The translations under genes were made by a program, and so were the position numbers. The notes beneath the pieces are model-generated. The model was given only the letters and a program-made list of their open reading frames with translations. It did not search any database and was not told the origin of the DNA. From the NCBI GenBank assembly GCA_963771435.1, contig CAVYTF010000008.1, forward strand, positions 62,001-126,000: a stretch of 64,000 bases of DNA. The letters run 5' to 3'. Source of the stretch: CAVYTF01 sp963771435. Lineage in GTDB: Bacteria; Bacteroidota; Bacteroidia; Chitinophagales; Chitinophagaceae. This document shows, one piece after another, positions 50,498 to 59,477 of the stretch (the stretch's first letter is position 1; each line of letters opens with the position of its first letter).

Positions 50498-52312
50498 ATG
50501 AATAGAGAAATAAATACTTACACAATGGCCATAAAAATATGGTTCATCCCCAATTTTTTAATAGGCCTTTTTTATATCATCTGGTCTCTTTTTGAAGGTG
50601 GAGGAGGTTATAGCTTTTTAGGTCTTCTGATAATGATAGCAGGTGCAATTGTAAGCCTGCCTGTACTGGTAGCTTTGTTTATCATTATTCCCATTATAAT
50701 AAACAGATCATCTTCTCCTAAAACAGCAATTTCAAGGCTACTGATAACCTGTTTTATCTGCACAATTCCTTACGGCTTGATTGGTGGTGCTAGTAGAATT
50801 ATTGATTATTGCAAAGATCCTTTTGCCAATTACGTATTAGATACGACAACTATATCCTTGGGTTTATTCCTGGCATCTATCGTAGCAATATTATGTATTG
50901 ATAGAAAAGACACCATTTTCTCTTTCAGAACCTCGTCATCAAAAAACAATAATTATATGGACACAAGTCAAGAATTCGTTCAATCATCAGAAACAAGCAA
51001 TTCCCTTTCAAATAAGATCATGATAAAAGGGATCATTACCGGCAGCCTGATACTCATCTTGCTTATTCCAATGGTCTTCATCAGCAACCTTGTGGACGAG
51101 AGGCAGCAGCGGCGACAGGAAGTTGAGCAGGAAATAAGCAGCAAATGGGCATCGCCCCAAACCTTCACTGGGCCTTATCTCTACATCCCCTACACTGTGA
51201 AAACTAAAGATGCAAAAGGCGTTGAGACCACTGAAGTAAAGCAACTTTTATTACTGCCTGAAAACATGTATCTGTCAGGAAAGATAATACCTGAAATTCG
51301 TGAACGCTCTATCTATAAGGTACTCCTCTACAAAAGTGATTTAAAAAATACCGGGAATTTTATAATACAAATTCCAACAGATATAGACACCAATTCTTTG
51401 CAACTGCAGAATGCAAAGATCTGTGCTGGAGTCAGTGACTACAAAGGCATAGAAGAAAAACTAAGTATAACTTTTAATGGCATCAGTTATGACTTATCTC
51501 CCGGCCTTCCCACCAACGACATAGACAGCATGGGCCTGTCTTCAAATATAAATCTCTTGCCTTCAGATATTGGTAAGAGCGTTTCTTTCTCCATGCTTTT
51601 AAAATTAAAAGGAAGCGGCCAACTGCATTTTGTGCCCCTTAGCGGCAACAGCACATTCACATTACAGTCCCCATGGAATAGCCCTTCATTTGATGGCAAT
51701 GCACTCCCAGGCGATAGAACAGTTACTGACACAGGATTCACTGCCCGCTGGACTTTCAACAAAGCGAACCTGCCCTTCGGTACTGTTTTAAAAGATGTAA
51801 ACTTTAAAAAAGAAGCTTTTGAGTTTGGCATCGCCATGTTACAACCCGCAGACGAATACGCCAAAACTTCGCGTTGTATAAAATATGCTATACTTTTTAT
51901 TGGCCTAACCTTAAGCCTCTTTTTCATTATAGAATTGACACAGAAAAAACCATTGCACCCCGTGCAGTATGCAATGGTGGGCATAGCGCTTACAATATTC
52001 TTTTCATTATTATTATCTATCAGCGAGTTTATCTTGTTCAGTTATGCCTATCTTATTGCAGCTTTTGCCACCATCTTATTAGTTACATTATACGCTAAAA
52101 GCCATTTTCAAAGTTGGAAAACAGGATGGATATTTGCCGGAGTACTTACCTGTTTATATGGATTCATTTATATCCTTGTCAGTTTAGAAGACACAGCCTT
52201 ATTAATTGGAAGCATCGGCTTATTCGCAGTATTAGCATTAATAATGTACGCCAGCCGAAAAATCAATTGGTATGGCACACCAAAAGAAAATATACCATCG
52301 GTTACTCTTTAA
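50498..52312 (+). CDS. creD: CreD inner membrane protein with a 153-residue membrane N-terminal extension
   Basis: The last 451 residues are CreD, an inner membrane protein linked to envelope stress and to colicin resistance. The CreD part begins at the Met codon at 50957 (MDTSQEFVQSSETSN) and has LILLIPMVFISNLVDERQQRRQEV and SSKWASPQTFTGPYLYIPY. Normal CreD is about 440-450 aa. The first 153 residues (MNREINTYTM on) are an unrelated protein with four membrane segments fused in frame. Either two genes have been joined, or a lost stop codon has made them appear joined. Confidence 0.87.
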   Translation: MNREINTYTMAIKIWFIPNFLIGLFYIIWSLFEGGGGYSFLGLLIMIAGAIVSLPVLVALFIIIPIIINRSSSPKTAISRLLITCFICTIPYGLIGGASRIIDYCKDPFANYVLDTTTISLGLFLASIVAILCIDRKDTIFSFRTSSSKNNNYMDTSQEFVQSSETSNSLSNKIMIKGIITGSLILILLIPMVFISNLVDERQQRRQEVEQEISSKWASPQTFTGPYLYIPYTVKTKDAKGVETTEVKQLLLLPENMYLSGKIIPEIRERSIYKVLLYKSDLKNTGNFIIQIPTDIDTNSLQLQNAKICAGVSDYKGIEEKLSITFNGISYDLSPGLPTNDIDSMGLSSNINLLPSDIGKSVSFSMLLKLKGSGQLHFVPLSGNSTFTLQSPWNSPSFDGNALPGDRTVTDTGFTARWTFNKANLPFGTVLKDVNFKKEAFEFGIAMLQPADEYAKTSRCIKYAILFIGLTLSLFFIIELTQKKPLHPVQYAMVGIALTIFFSLLLSISEFILFSYAYLIAAFATILLVTLYAKSHFQSWKTGWIFAGVLTCLYGFIYILVSLEDTALLIGSIGLFAVLALIMYASRKINWYGTPKENIPSVTL

Positions 52313-52330
52313 TTAATTGCATTATTTAAC

Positions 52331-52369
52331 CCGCGAAAACTGTAAAACCATATTTTACAGTTTTCGCGG
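52331..52369 (+). terminator. Strong hairpin terminator of creD
   Basis: A perfect 17-bp stem CCGCGAAAACTGTAAAA (52331-52347)/TTTTACAGTTTTCGCGG (52353-52369) with a 5-nt loop. It follows creD by 19 nt; no long T run, but the stem is very stable. Confidence 0.8.
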
Positions 52370-52607
52370 TTAATACCAACTCTGAAATACCCTGGAAAAC
52401 CATATCCGGTGAATTAGCTCATCAATTTATTATATAAACAGCTAGTAAGCCAGGAAAAGCAACCGGGTTATTGTTTATCCCCATCGTCATCAGGAACATT
52501 AACAATGGCGTAAATTCTATTTTCACTCATATATCCAACCGAGTTTGTGGTATAACAATTGTAACCTTTTTTCGAAACACTTTTTTAACTTCTTTTTCTA
52601 TAAACCT

Positions 52608-53231
52608 ATGGATCAGGAAATAAATGACATCGATTCGCCTCCTGAAAATGGAATTACACGCAGAAGGTTTATATCCACAGTAACCATAGTAGGTGCCGGA
52701 TACGCTTTTATTCCTTCCTTTGCCCATCCTCCTCTAAAGCCCTCCGTAAACATTGCTGCTTTCAAAAGTATTCATCTTAACCTGTCCGTTAACGGTGTGG
52801 CAGAGGCATTGAGCATTGATTCGCGCGTTACACTTCTCGACCTCCTGCGCGAAAAGCTTTCCCTGCATGGTTCTAAAAAGGGCTGTGACCATGGCCAATG
52901 TGGTGCCTGCACTGTGCTTGTCAACGGCCGCAGGGTTAATTCATGCCTCACGCTTGCTGTGCTTTGCCAGGGCGCTGAAGTAACAAGTATTGAAGGGCTT
53001 GCACAAGGAGATCAACTCCATCCCATGCAGCAGGCCTTTATAAAACATGATGCCTTTCAATGTGGCTATTGCACGCCCGGGCAAATATGTTCAGCAGTTG
53101 GTTTAATAAATGAAGGCCATGCAAAAACAGGGGCGGATATACAGGAATTAATGAGCGGTAATATTTGCCGTTGCGGGGCTTACAGGAATATTGTTGATGC
53201 CGTAAAAGAAGTGCAGCAGCAACATGCTTAG
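52608..53231 (+). CDS. paoA: Tat-exported [2Fe-2S] subunit of molybdenum aldehyde dehydrogenase (PaoA-like)
   Basis: A 207-aa iron-sulfur subunit. It begins at the ATG of MDQEINDIDSPPENG, followed by the twin-arginine signal TRRRFISTVTIVGAG. Two [2Fe-2S] clusters are carried: CDHGQCGACTVLVNGRR with a following C, and, at the C-terminus, CGYCTPGQ...CRCGAYRN. It passes electrons from the molybdenum site. The export signal predicts that the complex works in the periplasm, as with E. coli PaoABC. The paoB gene follows after 18 nt. Confidence 0.93.
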   Translation: MDQEINDIDSPPENGITRRRFISTVTIVGAGYAFIPSFAHPPLKPSVNIAAFKSIHLNLSVNGVAEALSIDSRVTLLDLLREKLSLHGSKKGCDHGQCGACTVLVNGRRVNSCLTLAVLCQGAEVTSIEGLAQGDQLHPMQQAFIKHDAFQCGYCTPGQICSAVGLINEGHAKTGADIQELMSGNICRCGAYRNIVDAVKEVQQQHA

Positions 53232-53249
53232 CTTATAAAAATTAAATTT

Positions 53250-54236
53250 ATGCAGCCATTCTCTTATACACATGTGCAGGCAAACACAGAAGCCATCGCT
53301 CGCCTGGCTGAAACTGATAATGCGAAACTTATTGGCGGAGGTACCAATTTGGTTGACCTCATGAAGTTCCGTATAGAAAACCCTGACGAAATAATAGACA
53401 TCAATTCCTTAGACTTAAAGCAGGTAGAAACCCTTCCAAACGGCGCTATCCGCATAGGGGCGCTTGTAAAAAACAGCGTCCTTGCTTACAATGAAACCAT
53501 TATCAGGCAATTCCCTGTTCTATCACAGGCGCTCTTATCAGGAGCTTCCCCGCAGTTAAGAAATATGGCTACTGTAGGCGGCAATCTTTTACAAAGAACG
53601 CGCTGCCCTTATTTTTATGATACAGTGTTTCCATGCAACAAACGAAAGCCCGGTAGCGGATGCTCCGCTATAAACGGTTATAACAGGAGCAATGCTGTTT
53701 TAGGCACCAGCGATAAGTGCATCGCCACCCATCCCTCTGATATGTGTGTGGCTTTAACTGCTTTAGATGCAGTTATTATTGTAGAAGGGGTAAAAGGGGA
53801 AAGAAGAATACCAATGGTTGATTTTCATTTGCTTCCTGGCCAAACCCCTGAAAAAGAGAACGCCTTGGAGAAAGGCGACTTAATTGTTGCAGTTGAGATA
53901 CCAACGATTCCTTATGCAACAAACTCTCACTATTTAAAAGTACGCGACCGTGCTTCTTACGAGTTTGCCTTAGCCTCTGCAGCCGTTGCTCTTGACCTGC
54001 AGAATGGCGTTGTACGTGCTGCTAGAATAGCTCTTGGCGGCGTCGGCACAAAGCCCTGGCGTGCCTTTGAAGCTGAAAAGACACTGATGGGTGCTAAAGC
54101 AAATAAACAAAGCTACCGTGCTGCCGCAGATAATGTTTTAAGGCAGGCGAAAGGATTAAAATACAACAGTTTTAAAATAGAGCTTGCTAAACGTACGCTG
54201 GTACGGGCGCTTGAAACAATAGGAGGAACAATATGA
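53250..54236 (+). CDS. paoB: FAD-binding subunit of molybdenum aldehyde dehydrogenase (PaoB-like)
   Basis: A 328-aa FAD subunit of the xanthine oxidase family. FAD contacts are in LIGGGTNLVDLMKFR near residue 28 and GASPQLRNMATVGGNLLQRTRC near residue 95. The Cys-rich insert CPYFYDTVFPCNKRKPGSGC and KCIATHPSDMC is the place where PaoB carries a [4Fe-4S] cluster, which xanthine dehydrogenases lack. The stop overlaps the start of paoC by 4 nt (ATGA). Confidence 0.93.
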   Translation: MQPFSYTHVQANTEAIARLAETDNAKLIGGGTNLVDLMKFRIENPDEIIDINSLDLKQVETLPNGAIRIGALVKNSVLAYNETIIRQFPVLSQALLSGASPQLRNMATVGGNLLQRTRCPYFYDTVFPCNKRKPGSGCSAINGYNRSNAVLGTSDKCIATHPSDMCVALTALDAVIIVEGVKGERRIPMVDFHLLPGQTPEKENALEKGDLIVAVEIPTIPYATNSHYLKVRDRASYEFALASAAVALDLQNGVVRAARIALGGVGTKPWRAFEAEKTLMGAKANKQSYRAAADNVLRQAKGLKYNSFKIELAKRTLVRALETIGGTI

Positions 54237-56527
54237 ACGAACTAATAGGAAAACCGGTTGACCGTGTCGATGGCCCTTTAAAAGTCACTGGCAAAGCAAA
54301 GTATTCCGCCGAGTACGATATTCCGGGCCTCTGTTATGGGGTTACCGTACTGAGCACAATATCAAGCGGCCGCATTTCAAACATTGATGCATCCGATGCG
54401 GAAAGATCTGACGGGGTAATTAAAGTTATTACTTATAAAAATGCTTTAAAGCTCAACAAGCCTCCTTCCGGCGGCGGCGGAGCACAGGCAGTAAAGCTTG
54501 GTGAAAAGGACTTATTGCCTTTGCAGGATGATAAAATATATTACAACGGTCAGTACATTGCCATAGTAGTTGCTGATACTTTTGAGAATGCAGAACATGC
54601 TGCTTCCCTTATCAAAGTGCAGTATGATGAGCAAAAACCCTTCGTTGAAATTGAAGATAATTTCTTAGCGTCTTACAAACCTGCTGAATCTATGGGCAGG
54701 GACATCCAATTTACACGCGGCGATGCCAAATCAGCTTTTGCTACGGCTGATATTAAAATAGCTGAAACCTATACTACACCTGTCTTCCATCACAATCCAA
54801 TGGAGCCGCATGCTACTACAGCCGTATGGGATGATGGTGAATTAACCATCTATGATTCCACGCAGTCTGTAATTGGCAACCGTGATGCCGTCGCCGCTTT
54901 AATAGGTATGCCTAAAGAAAAAGTGCACCTTATTTCTCTCTTCATTGGTGGTGGTTTTGGCAGTAAAGGCTTTATGTGGCCTAACACAGTGCTTGCGCCA
55001 ATGGCAGCAAAAATTGCTGGCCGGCCTGTAAAAATAGTGCTGGACAGGCAACAGATGTTCACTTGCAATGGCCGTCGTTCGCGAACCATACAAAAAATAG
55101 AGCTGGGCTCCGCTAAAGATGGAACACTTGTATCCGTTAGCCATAAAACAACATCAGAAACTTCTTTTGTTGATGAGTTTATTGAGACCTGCGGCCTTGC
55201 CACTAACATTCTGTATAACAGCCCGAACCTTGATGTAACACACAACCTCGTAAAACTAAATAAAGGCACTCCCTGCCCCATGCGTGCGCCCGGCGAAGCG
55301 CCCGGCACTTTTGCATTGGAGGTCGCCATGGATGAGCTCGCCAATAAGTTAAAAATAGACCCTGTAGAATTACGGCTTAAAAACTATGCTGATATAAATC
55401 CACATAACAACAAACAATGGTCTTCAAAAGATCTCAGGGAATGTTATACCCGGGGCGCTGAATTGATTGGTTGGTCACAACGTAACTCACAACCCGGTTC
55501 CATACGTGAAGGAAAATATTTTGTAGGCTATGGCATGGCCACTGCCACTTATCCGGCAAACCGTATGGCAGCTTCCGCCAATGTTAAGATTTTTCAGGAT
55601 GGCCATGTGGTTGCCGCAAGTTGCACACAGGATATAGGCACCGGCACTTATACGATCATGACGCAGATCACAGCAGAAGAATTAGGGCTGCCTCTTGATA
55701 AGGTCGAGTTTAAGTTGGGTGATTCAGATCTGCCAAAAGGGCCTGGTTCAGGTGGCTCGCAAAGTGCGGCAAGTGTGGGTGGTGCCGTACGGGCTGCCGC
55801 TTTGAGCGCAAAGTCAAAAGTTATTAACCTCGCTGTTGCCGACAAGCAGTCTCCATTATACGGGCAGGCAGAAGAAAATATTGTTGTTGAAAATGGGCTG
55901 CTTTCCCTCAATAATGATTCATCAAAAAGTGAAACCTATTCTCAAATACTCACAAGAAATAACAAGCCCTTCTTAGAAGCTGAAGCAACCACAAATGTTT
56001 CCACGAGAGAATCTAAAACTCCTGAAAAGCCCAAGCCTCCCCAGCCAAATAAGTTCGCCAAGGATGATGAGGACATTGACAGGAAAAATTATGCTTTTCA
56101 ATCCTTTGGGGCGCAGTTTGTAAAAGTGCTGGTTGATGCAGAATTAGGAACAGTACACGTTTCACAATGCGTTAGTGTGATGGATATTGGTAAAGTGCTG
56201 AACATGAAGACTGCCAAAAATCAAATAATGGGTGCAATGATCTTTGCATTAGGCATGGCATTAATGGAAGAAACAATTTATGACCCCCATACTGGCAGGC
56301 CTGTTACCAAAGACCTTGCAAATTACTTGGTGCCGGTCAATGCAGACATACCAACCTTCAATATAGAGTTTATTGACAAGCCCGATCCGGTCATCTCTCC
56401 CATCGGTGCGCGTGGCATTGGCGAAATAGGCATCACAGGCACAACAGCAGCGATCATCAACGCTATTTACAATGCAACAGGCAAACGCATACGTCACTTA
56501 CCTGCAACACCCGATAAGTTGATTTAA
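54233..56527 (+). CDS. paoC: Molybdenum cofactor-binding catalytic subunit of aldehyde dehydrogenase (PaoC-like)
   Basis: A 764-aa catalytic subunit with the molybdopterin-cytosine-dinucleotide cofactor. The N-terminal domain (KPVDRVDGPLKVTGKAKY) and the cofactor-binding blocks FIGGGFGSKGFMWP, MRAPGEAPGTFALEV and GSGGSQSAASVGGAVRAAA are present. The catalytic Glu lies in GARGIGEIGITGTTAAI near residue 730. It oxidises aromatic and aliphatic aldehydes to acids in related enzymes; the natural substrate here is unknown. It is part of paoA-paoB-paoC-xdhC-mocA. Confidence 0.94.
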   Translation: MNELIGKPVDRVDGPLKVTGKAKYSAEYDIPGLCYGVTVLSTISSGRISNIDASDAERSDGVIKVITYKNALKLNKPPSGGGGAQAVKLGEKDLLPLQDDKIYYNGQYIAIVVADTFENAEHAASLIKVQYDEQKPFVEIEDNFLASYKPAESMGRDIQFTRGDAKSAFATADIKIAETYTTPVFHHNPMEPHATTAVWDDGELTIYDSTQSVIGNRDAVAALIGMPKEKVHLISLFIGGGFGSKGFMWPNTVLAPMAAKIAGRPVKIVLDRQQMFTCNGRRSRTIQKIELGSAKDGTLVSVSHKTTSETSFVDEFIETCGLATNILYNSPNLDVTHNLVKLNKGTPCPMRAPGEAPGTFALEVAMDELANKLKIDPVELRLKNYADINPHNNKQWSSKDLRECYTRGAELIGWSQRNSQPGSIREGKYFVGYGMATATYPANRMAASANVKIFQDGHVVAASCTQDIGTGTYTIMTQITAEELGLPLDKVEFKLGDSDLPKGPGSGGSQSAASVGGAVRAAALSAKSKVINLAVADKQSPLYGQAEENIVVENGLLSLNNDSSKSETYSQILTRNNKPFLEAEATTNVSTRESKTPEKPKPPQPNKFAKDDEDIDRKNYAFQSFGAQFVKVLVDAELGTVHVSQCVSVMDIGKVLNMKTAKNQIMGAMIFALGMALMEETIYDPHTGRPVTKDLANYLVPVNADIPTFNIEFIDKPDPVISPIGARGIGEIGITGTTAAIINAIYNATGKRIRHLPATPDKLI

Positions 56528-56553
56528 TAAATATTCATTTAATAGCTGACCTG

Positions 56554-57678
56554 GTGAAAGAAATAAAAAACATCGTACAGGCTTTCGATAAAGCAACTGC
56601 AAAAGGCAGGCGGTGTGTGCTTGCAACAGTAGTGCATGTGCAAGGTTCTTCTTACCGGCGTGCCGGTGCGCGAATGCTTATAACTGACGATGGCCAGCTC
56701 ACAGGAGCCATCAGCGGCGGGTGTCTGGAAGGGGATGCCTTGCGCAAAGCCTTGATGGCATTGCAACAGCAAAGGCCATTGCTGGTAACTTATGATACCA
56801 TGGACGAAGATGATGCAAAGCTGGGCATAGGTTTAGGTTGCAACGGCATTGTAAAAATATTGATGGAGCCTATTGACAGCAACAACCCTAATAACTGCAT
56901 CGCACTGTTTAAAGCCATTTTATCCAAACGGCAGAACGCTGTTTTAACTACTGTTTTTATAGATGATAAACAGGCTACATCCCAGCCTGGCACTTGTTTG
57001 TTGCGACTGGAAGATGAAAAGGTTCATACCAACCTGGAAGATGAACAATTGAAAAGTATTTTAAAAAATACTTCTTACAATGCCCTGCTGAATAAAAGCT
57101 CATCGTATAAGAATTATACAATAAAAGACAAAACCTACAACGCCTTTATCGAATACATGCAACCGGGCGTTTCCTTAATTATTTTTGGTGCAGGCAATGA
57201 TACCGTGCCTTTAACGGAGATGGCGTCCGTATTGGGCTGGCAGGTAACGGTTATCGATGGTCGCCCCGGTTATGCCACTCCGCAACGTTTCCCAAAAGCC
57301 CAAAAAACCCTCTTTGCAAAACCCTTCAATGCATTGCAGGATATTGCCGTAGATGCTCAAACAGTTTTCGTACTCATGACCCATAATTATAATTATGATA
57401 TAGCCATGCTGGAGCAATTGATTTGGCAAAACACTTCTTACATCGGCATATTAGGACCGAGAAAAAAGGCAGAGCGCATGTTCTCTGAATTAAGTGAAAA
57501 AGGTATTTTTCTTTCACCTGCACAATCCGCCAAAATATACGCCCCAGTGGGTTTGGATATTGGCGCTGAGACCGCCGAAGAGATAGCCTCATCAATTATA
57601 GCCGAGATCAAAAAGGTCTTCGCCTCTAAAGAAGGCAGGTCCCTTCGGGAAAAATTGCAACCCATTCACGCAACCTGA
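56554..57678 (+). CDS. xdhC: XdhC/PaoD-family molybdenum cofactor insertion chaperone
   Basis: A 374-aa XdhC-family protein that binds the molybdenum cofactor, has sulfur added to it and delivers it to the catalytic subunit. The N-terminal XdhC domain has VLATVVHVQGSSYRRAGARML and GAISGGCLEGDAL, and the C-terminal Rossmann domain has IIFGAGNDTVPL and DIGAETAEEIA. The start is GTG at 56554, 26 nt after paoC. mocA follows 9 nt after its stop. Together they are the maturation genes for the pao enzyme. Confidence 0.92.
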   Translation: MKEIKNIVQAFDKATAKGRRCVLATVVHVQGSSYRRAGARMLITDDGQLTGAISGGCLEGDALRKALMALQQQRPLLVTYDTMDEDDAKLGIGLGCNGIVKILMEPIDSNNPNNCIALFKAILSKRQNAVLTTVFIDDKQATSQPGTCLLRLEDEKVHTNLEDEQLKSILKNTSYNALLNKSSSYKNYTIKDKTYNAFIEYMQPGVSLIIFGAGNDTVPLTEMASVLGWQVTVIDGRPGYATPQRFPKAQKTLFAKPFNALQDIAVDAQTVFVLMTHNYNYDIAMLEQLIWQNTSYIGILGPRKKAERMFSELSEKGIFLSPAQSAKIYAPVGLDIGAETAEEIASSIIAEIKKVFASKEGRSLREKLQPIHAT

Positions 57679-57687
57679 TTCTTATAC

Positions 57688-58281
57688 ATGCAAACCTGCG
57701 CTTTAATATTACTTGCTGCTGGCTCATCTTCGCGTTTACACCAGCCAAAACAATTATTGCCATACAAGGGCAAAACCCTTTTGCAGCATAGTTTACAGGT
57801 TGCAGTACAGTCAGCGGCATCCCCCATCATTTTAATAACCGGTTCCAATGCGCAAACAATAGAAAAAGAAGTTCATAATAAAGAAATAACCATCATAGAA
57901 AATCAGGATTGGGAGGAAGGCATATCCTCCTCTATCCGTTGCGGCCTTAAGGCCTTGCAGCAAATAATGCCCGGCGCAGAACAGGCAATATTCATGGTCT
58001 GCGACCAACCCTTTGTATCTGCCTCTCTTATAAACCAATTGATAGAAGCAAGAAATAATACAGGCAAAGGCATAATTGCCTGCGCATACGCTGAAACCAT
58101 TGGCACACCCGTACTGTGCACCAAAAACTATTTCCCCGAACTGCTAACCCTCCAGGGAAATGAAGGCGCTAAAAAGATAGTGATGAAATATAAAAACGAC
58201 CTTGGAATAATAACCTTCCCCCAGGGCGAAATAGACATCGATACCTGGAACGATTATAATAATTTATTAGAAACAACATAA
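57688..58281 (+). CDS. mocA: MocA-like molybdopterin cytidylyltransferase
   Basis: A 197-aa nucleotidyltransferase of the MobA-like fold. Nucleotide binding is shown by LAAGSSSRLHQPKQLLPYKGK near the start and VCDQPFVSAS near residue 110. MocA adds CMP to molybdopterin, making the cytosine dinucleotide form that paoABC-type enzymes need; MobA, by contrast, makes the guanine form. Its place after xdhC supports the MocA assignment. Confidence 0.9.
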   Translation: MQTCALILLAAGSSSRLHQPKQLLPYKGKTLLQHSLQVAVQSAASPIILITGSNAQTIEKEVHNKEITIIENQDWEEGISSSIRCGLKALQQIMPGAEQAIFMVCDQPFVSASLINQLIEARNNTGKGIIACAYAETIGTPVLCTKNYFPELLTLQGNEGAKKIVMKYKNDLGIITFPQGEIDIDTWNDYNNLLETT

Positions 58282-58309
58282 ACTAGTTTTAGAGTCCTTC
58301 TCCTTTATC

Positions 58310-58328
58310 GGCTGGCTTTTCATCAGCC
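58310..58328. repeat. REP-like hairpin, variant
   Basis: GGCTG-GCTTTTCAT-CAGCC followed by TGAATAGTGCAGTTATC, like the tail after 43436. It lies 29 nt after mocA. Confidence 0.55.
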
Positions 58329-58568
58329 TGAATAGTGCAGTTATCTTCCACTAAACCATCCTTGATCCCTGCCAACTCCATGGATACTTTACCGTAAACT
58401 AAACCCAATACCCATATACCCTCGTTGGTCCTACGCTGGCCCTTCGTTCATCCTTCGTCTTTTATGCCTGTATTATTGGAAGAAATTAGCCGCGTAGTAA
58501 GGAAAAAATAGCAAATTGGGTGGGTTGGTAAATATACAAGTTTTATTGCTCTTTTTAATGACTATTTA

Positions 58569-59408
58569 TTAATAATCGCCCAAGGTCTCAGGAAGTTGTT
58601 CCATGGCTATGGCAAGTTGTTCGTCGCTTGGGGCGGTGCCGTGCCACTCATGATGGCCCTCCATGAAATCGACGCCTTTGCCCATGATGGTGTGCATCAT
58701 GATGGCGATGGGGAGGCCTTGGCCTGTCATTGACTTTGCTTTGGCGAGTGTTGCGAGGACATCGTCCATATCGTTGCCGTTCATTTCGAGAGTTTGCCAT
58801 CCGAAGGCAGCGAATTTGCCGTGTATATCGCCGAGGTCCATTACTTTTTTTGTGGTGCCGTCTATTTGCTGCCCGTTCCAGTCAACAGTGGAAATGAGGT
58901 TGTCAACTTTTAGGTTTGGGGCGCTCATGATGGCTTCCCAGTTTTGGCCTTCTTCGAGCTCGCCATCGCCATGGAGGGAATAGACGAGGTGGGTGTCGGC
59001 ATTTAATTTTTTGCTGAGGGCGGCGCCAATAGCTACGCTCATGCCCTGCCCAAGAGAACCGCTGGCCACGCGGACGCCGGGGAGATGTTCGGCGGTGGTA
59101 GGGTGGCCCTGTAGGCGGGAGTTGAGGCGGCGGAATGTGTTTAGTTCCTTTACGTCGAAATAGCCGCTACGGGCGAGGGAGGCGTAAAAGACGGGGGAGA
59201 TGTGGCCGTTGGACAGGAAGAAAATGTCTTCGTTGATGCCGTCCATTGAGAAATAGGGGTTATGGTCCATGACCTGGAAATAGAGGGCGGTGAAAAACTC
59301 TGTGCAGCCGAGGGAGCCGCCGGGATGGCCGCTTTGAACGGCGTGTACCATTCTGAGAATGTCTCTTCTTATTTGGGCGGCGGTGTCTTTTAGTTGTGAA
59401 ATTTCCAT
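58569..59408 (-). CDS. Transketolase, N-terminal subunit
   Basis: A 279-aa protein equal to the thiamine-diphosphate half of transketolase. Signatures: SGHPGGSLGCTEFFTALYF near residue 27, GSLGQGMSVAIGAAL near residue 114, and HGDGELEEGQNWEAI, which binds the cofactor's metal. Transketolase transfers two-carbon units in the pentose phosphate pathway. Split transketolases need a C-terminal subunit, usually encoded next door; here neither neighbour is one (mocA downstream on the other strand, gldD upstream), so it must lie elsewhere. Confidence 0.92.
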   Translation of the reverse strand: MEISQLKDTAAQIRRDILRMVHAVQSGHPGGSLGCTEFFTALYFQVMDHNPYFSMDGINEDIFFLSNGHISPVFYASLARSGYFDVKELNTFRRLNSRLQGHPTTAEHLPGVRVASGSLGQGMSVAIGAALSKKLNADTHLVYSLHGDGELEEGQNWEAIMSAPNLKVDNLISTVDWNGQQIDGTTKKVMDLGDIHGKFAAFGWQTLEMNGNDMDDVLATLAKAKSMTGQGLPIAIMMHTIMGKGVDFMEGHHEWHGTAPSDEQLAIAMEQLPETLGDY

Positions 59409-59477
59409 TTGAGCTGTATTTTTTGTTGTGGCAAATTTAGTTGTTTGGGAGGTATGGAATAAAAAGTTTTGAAGATG

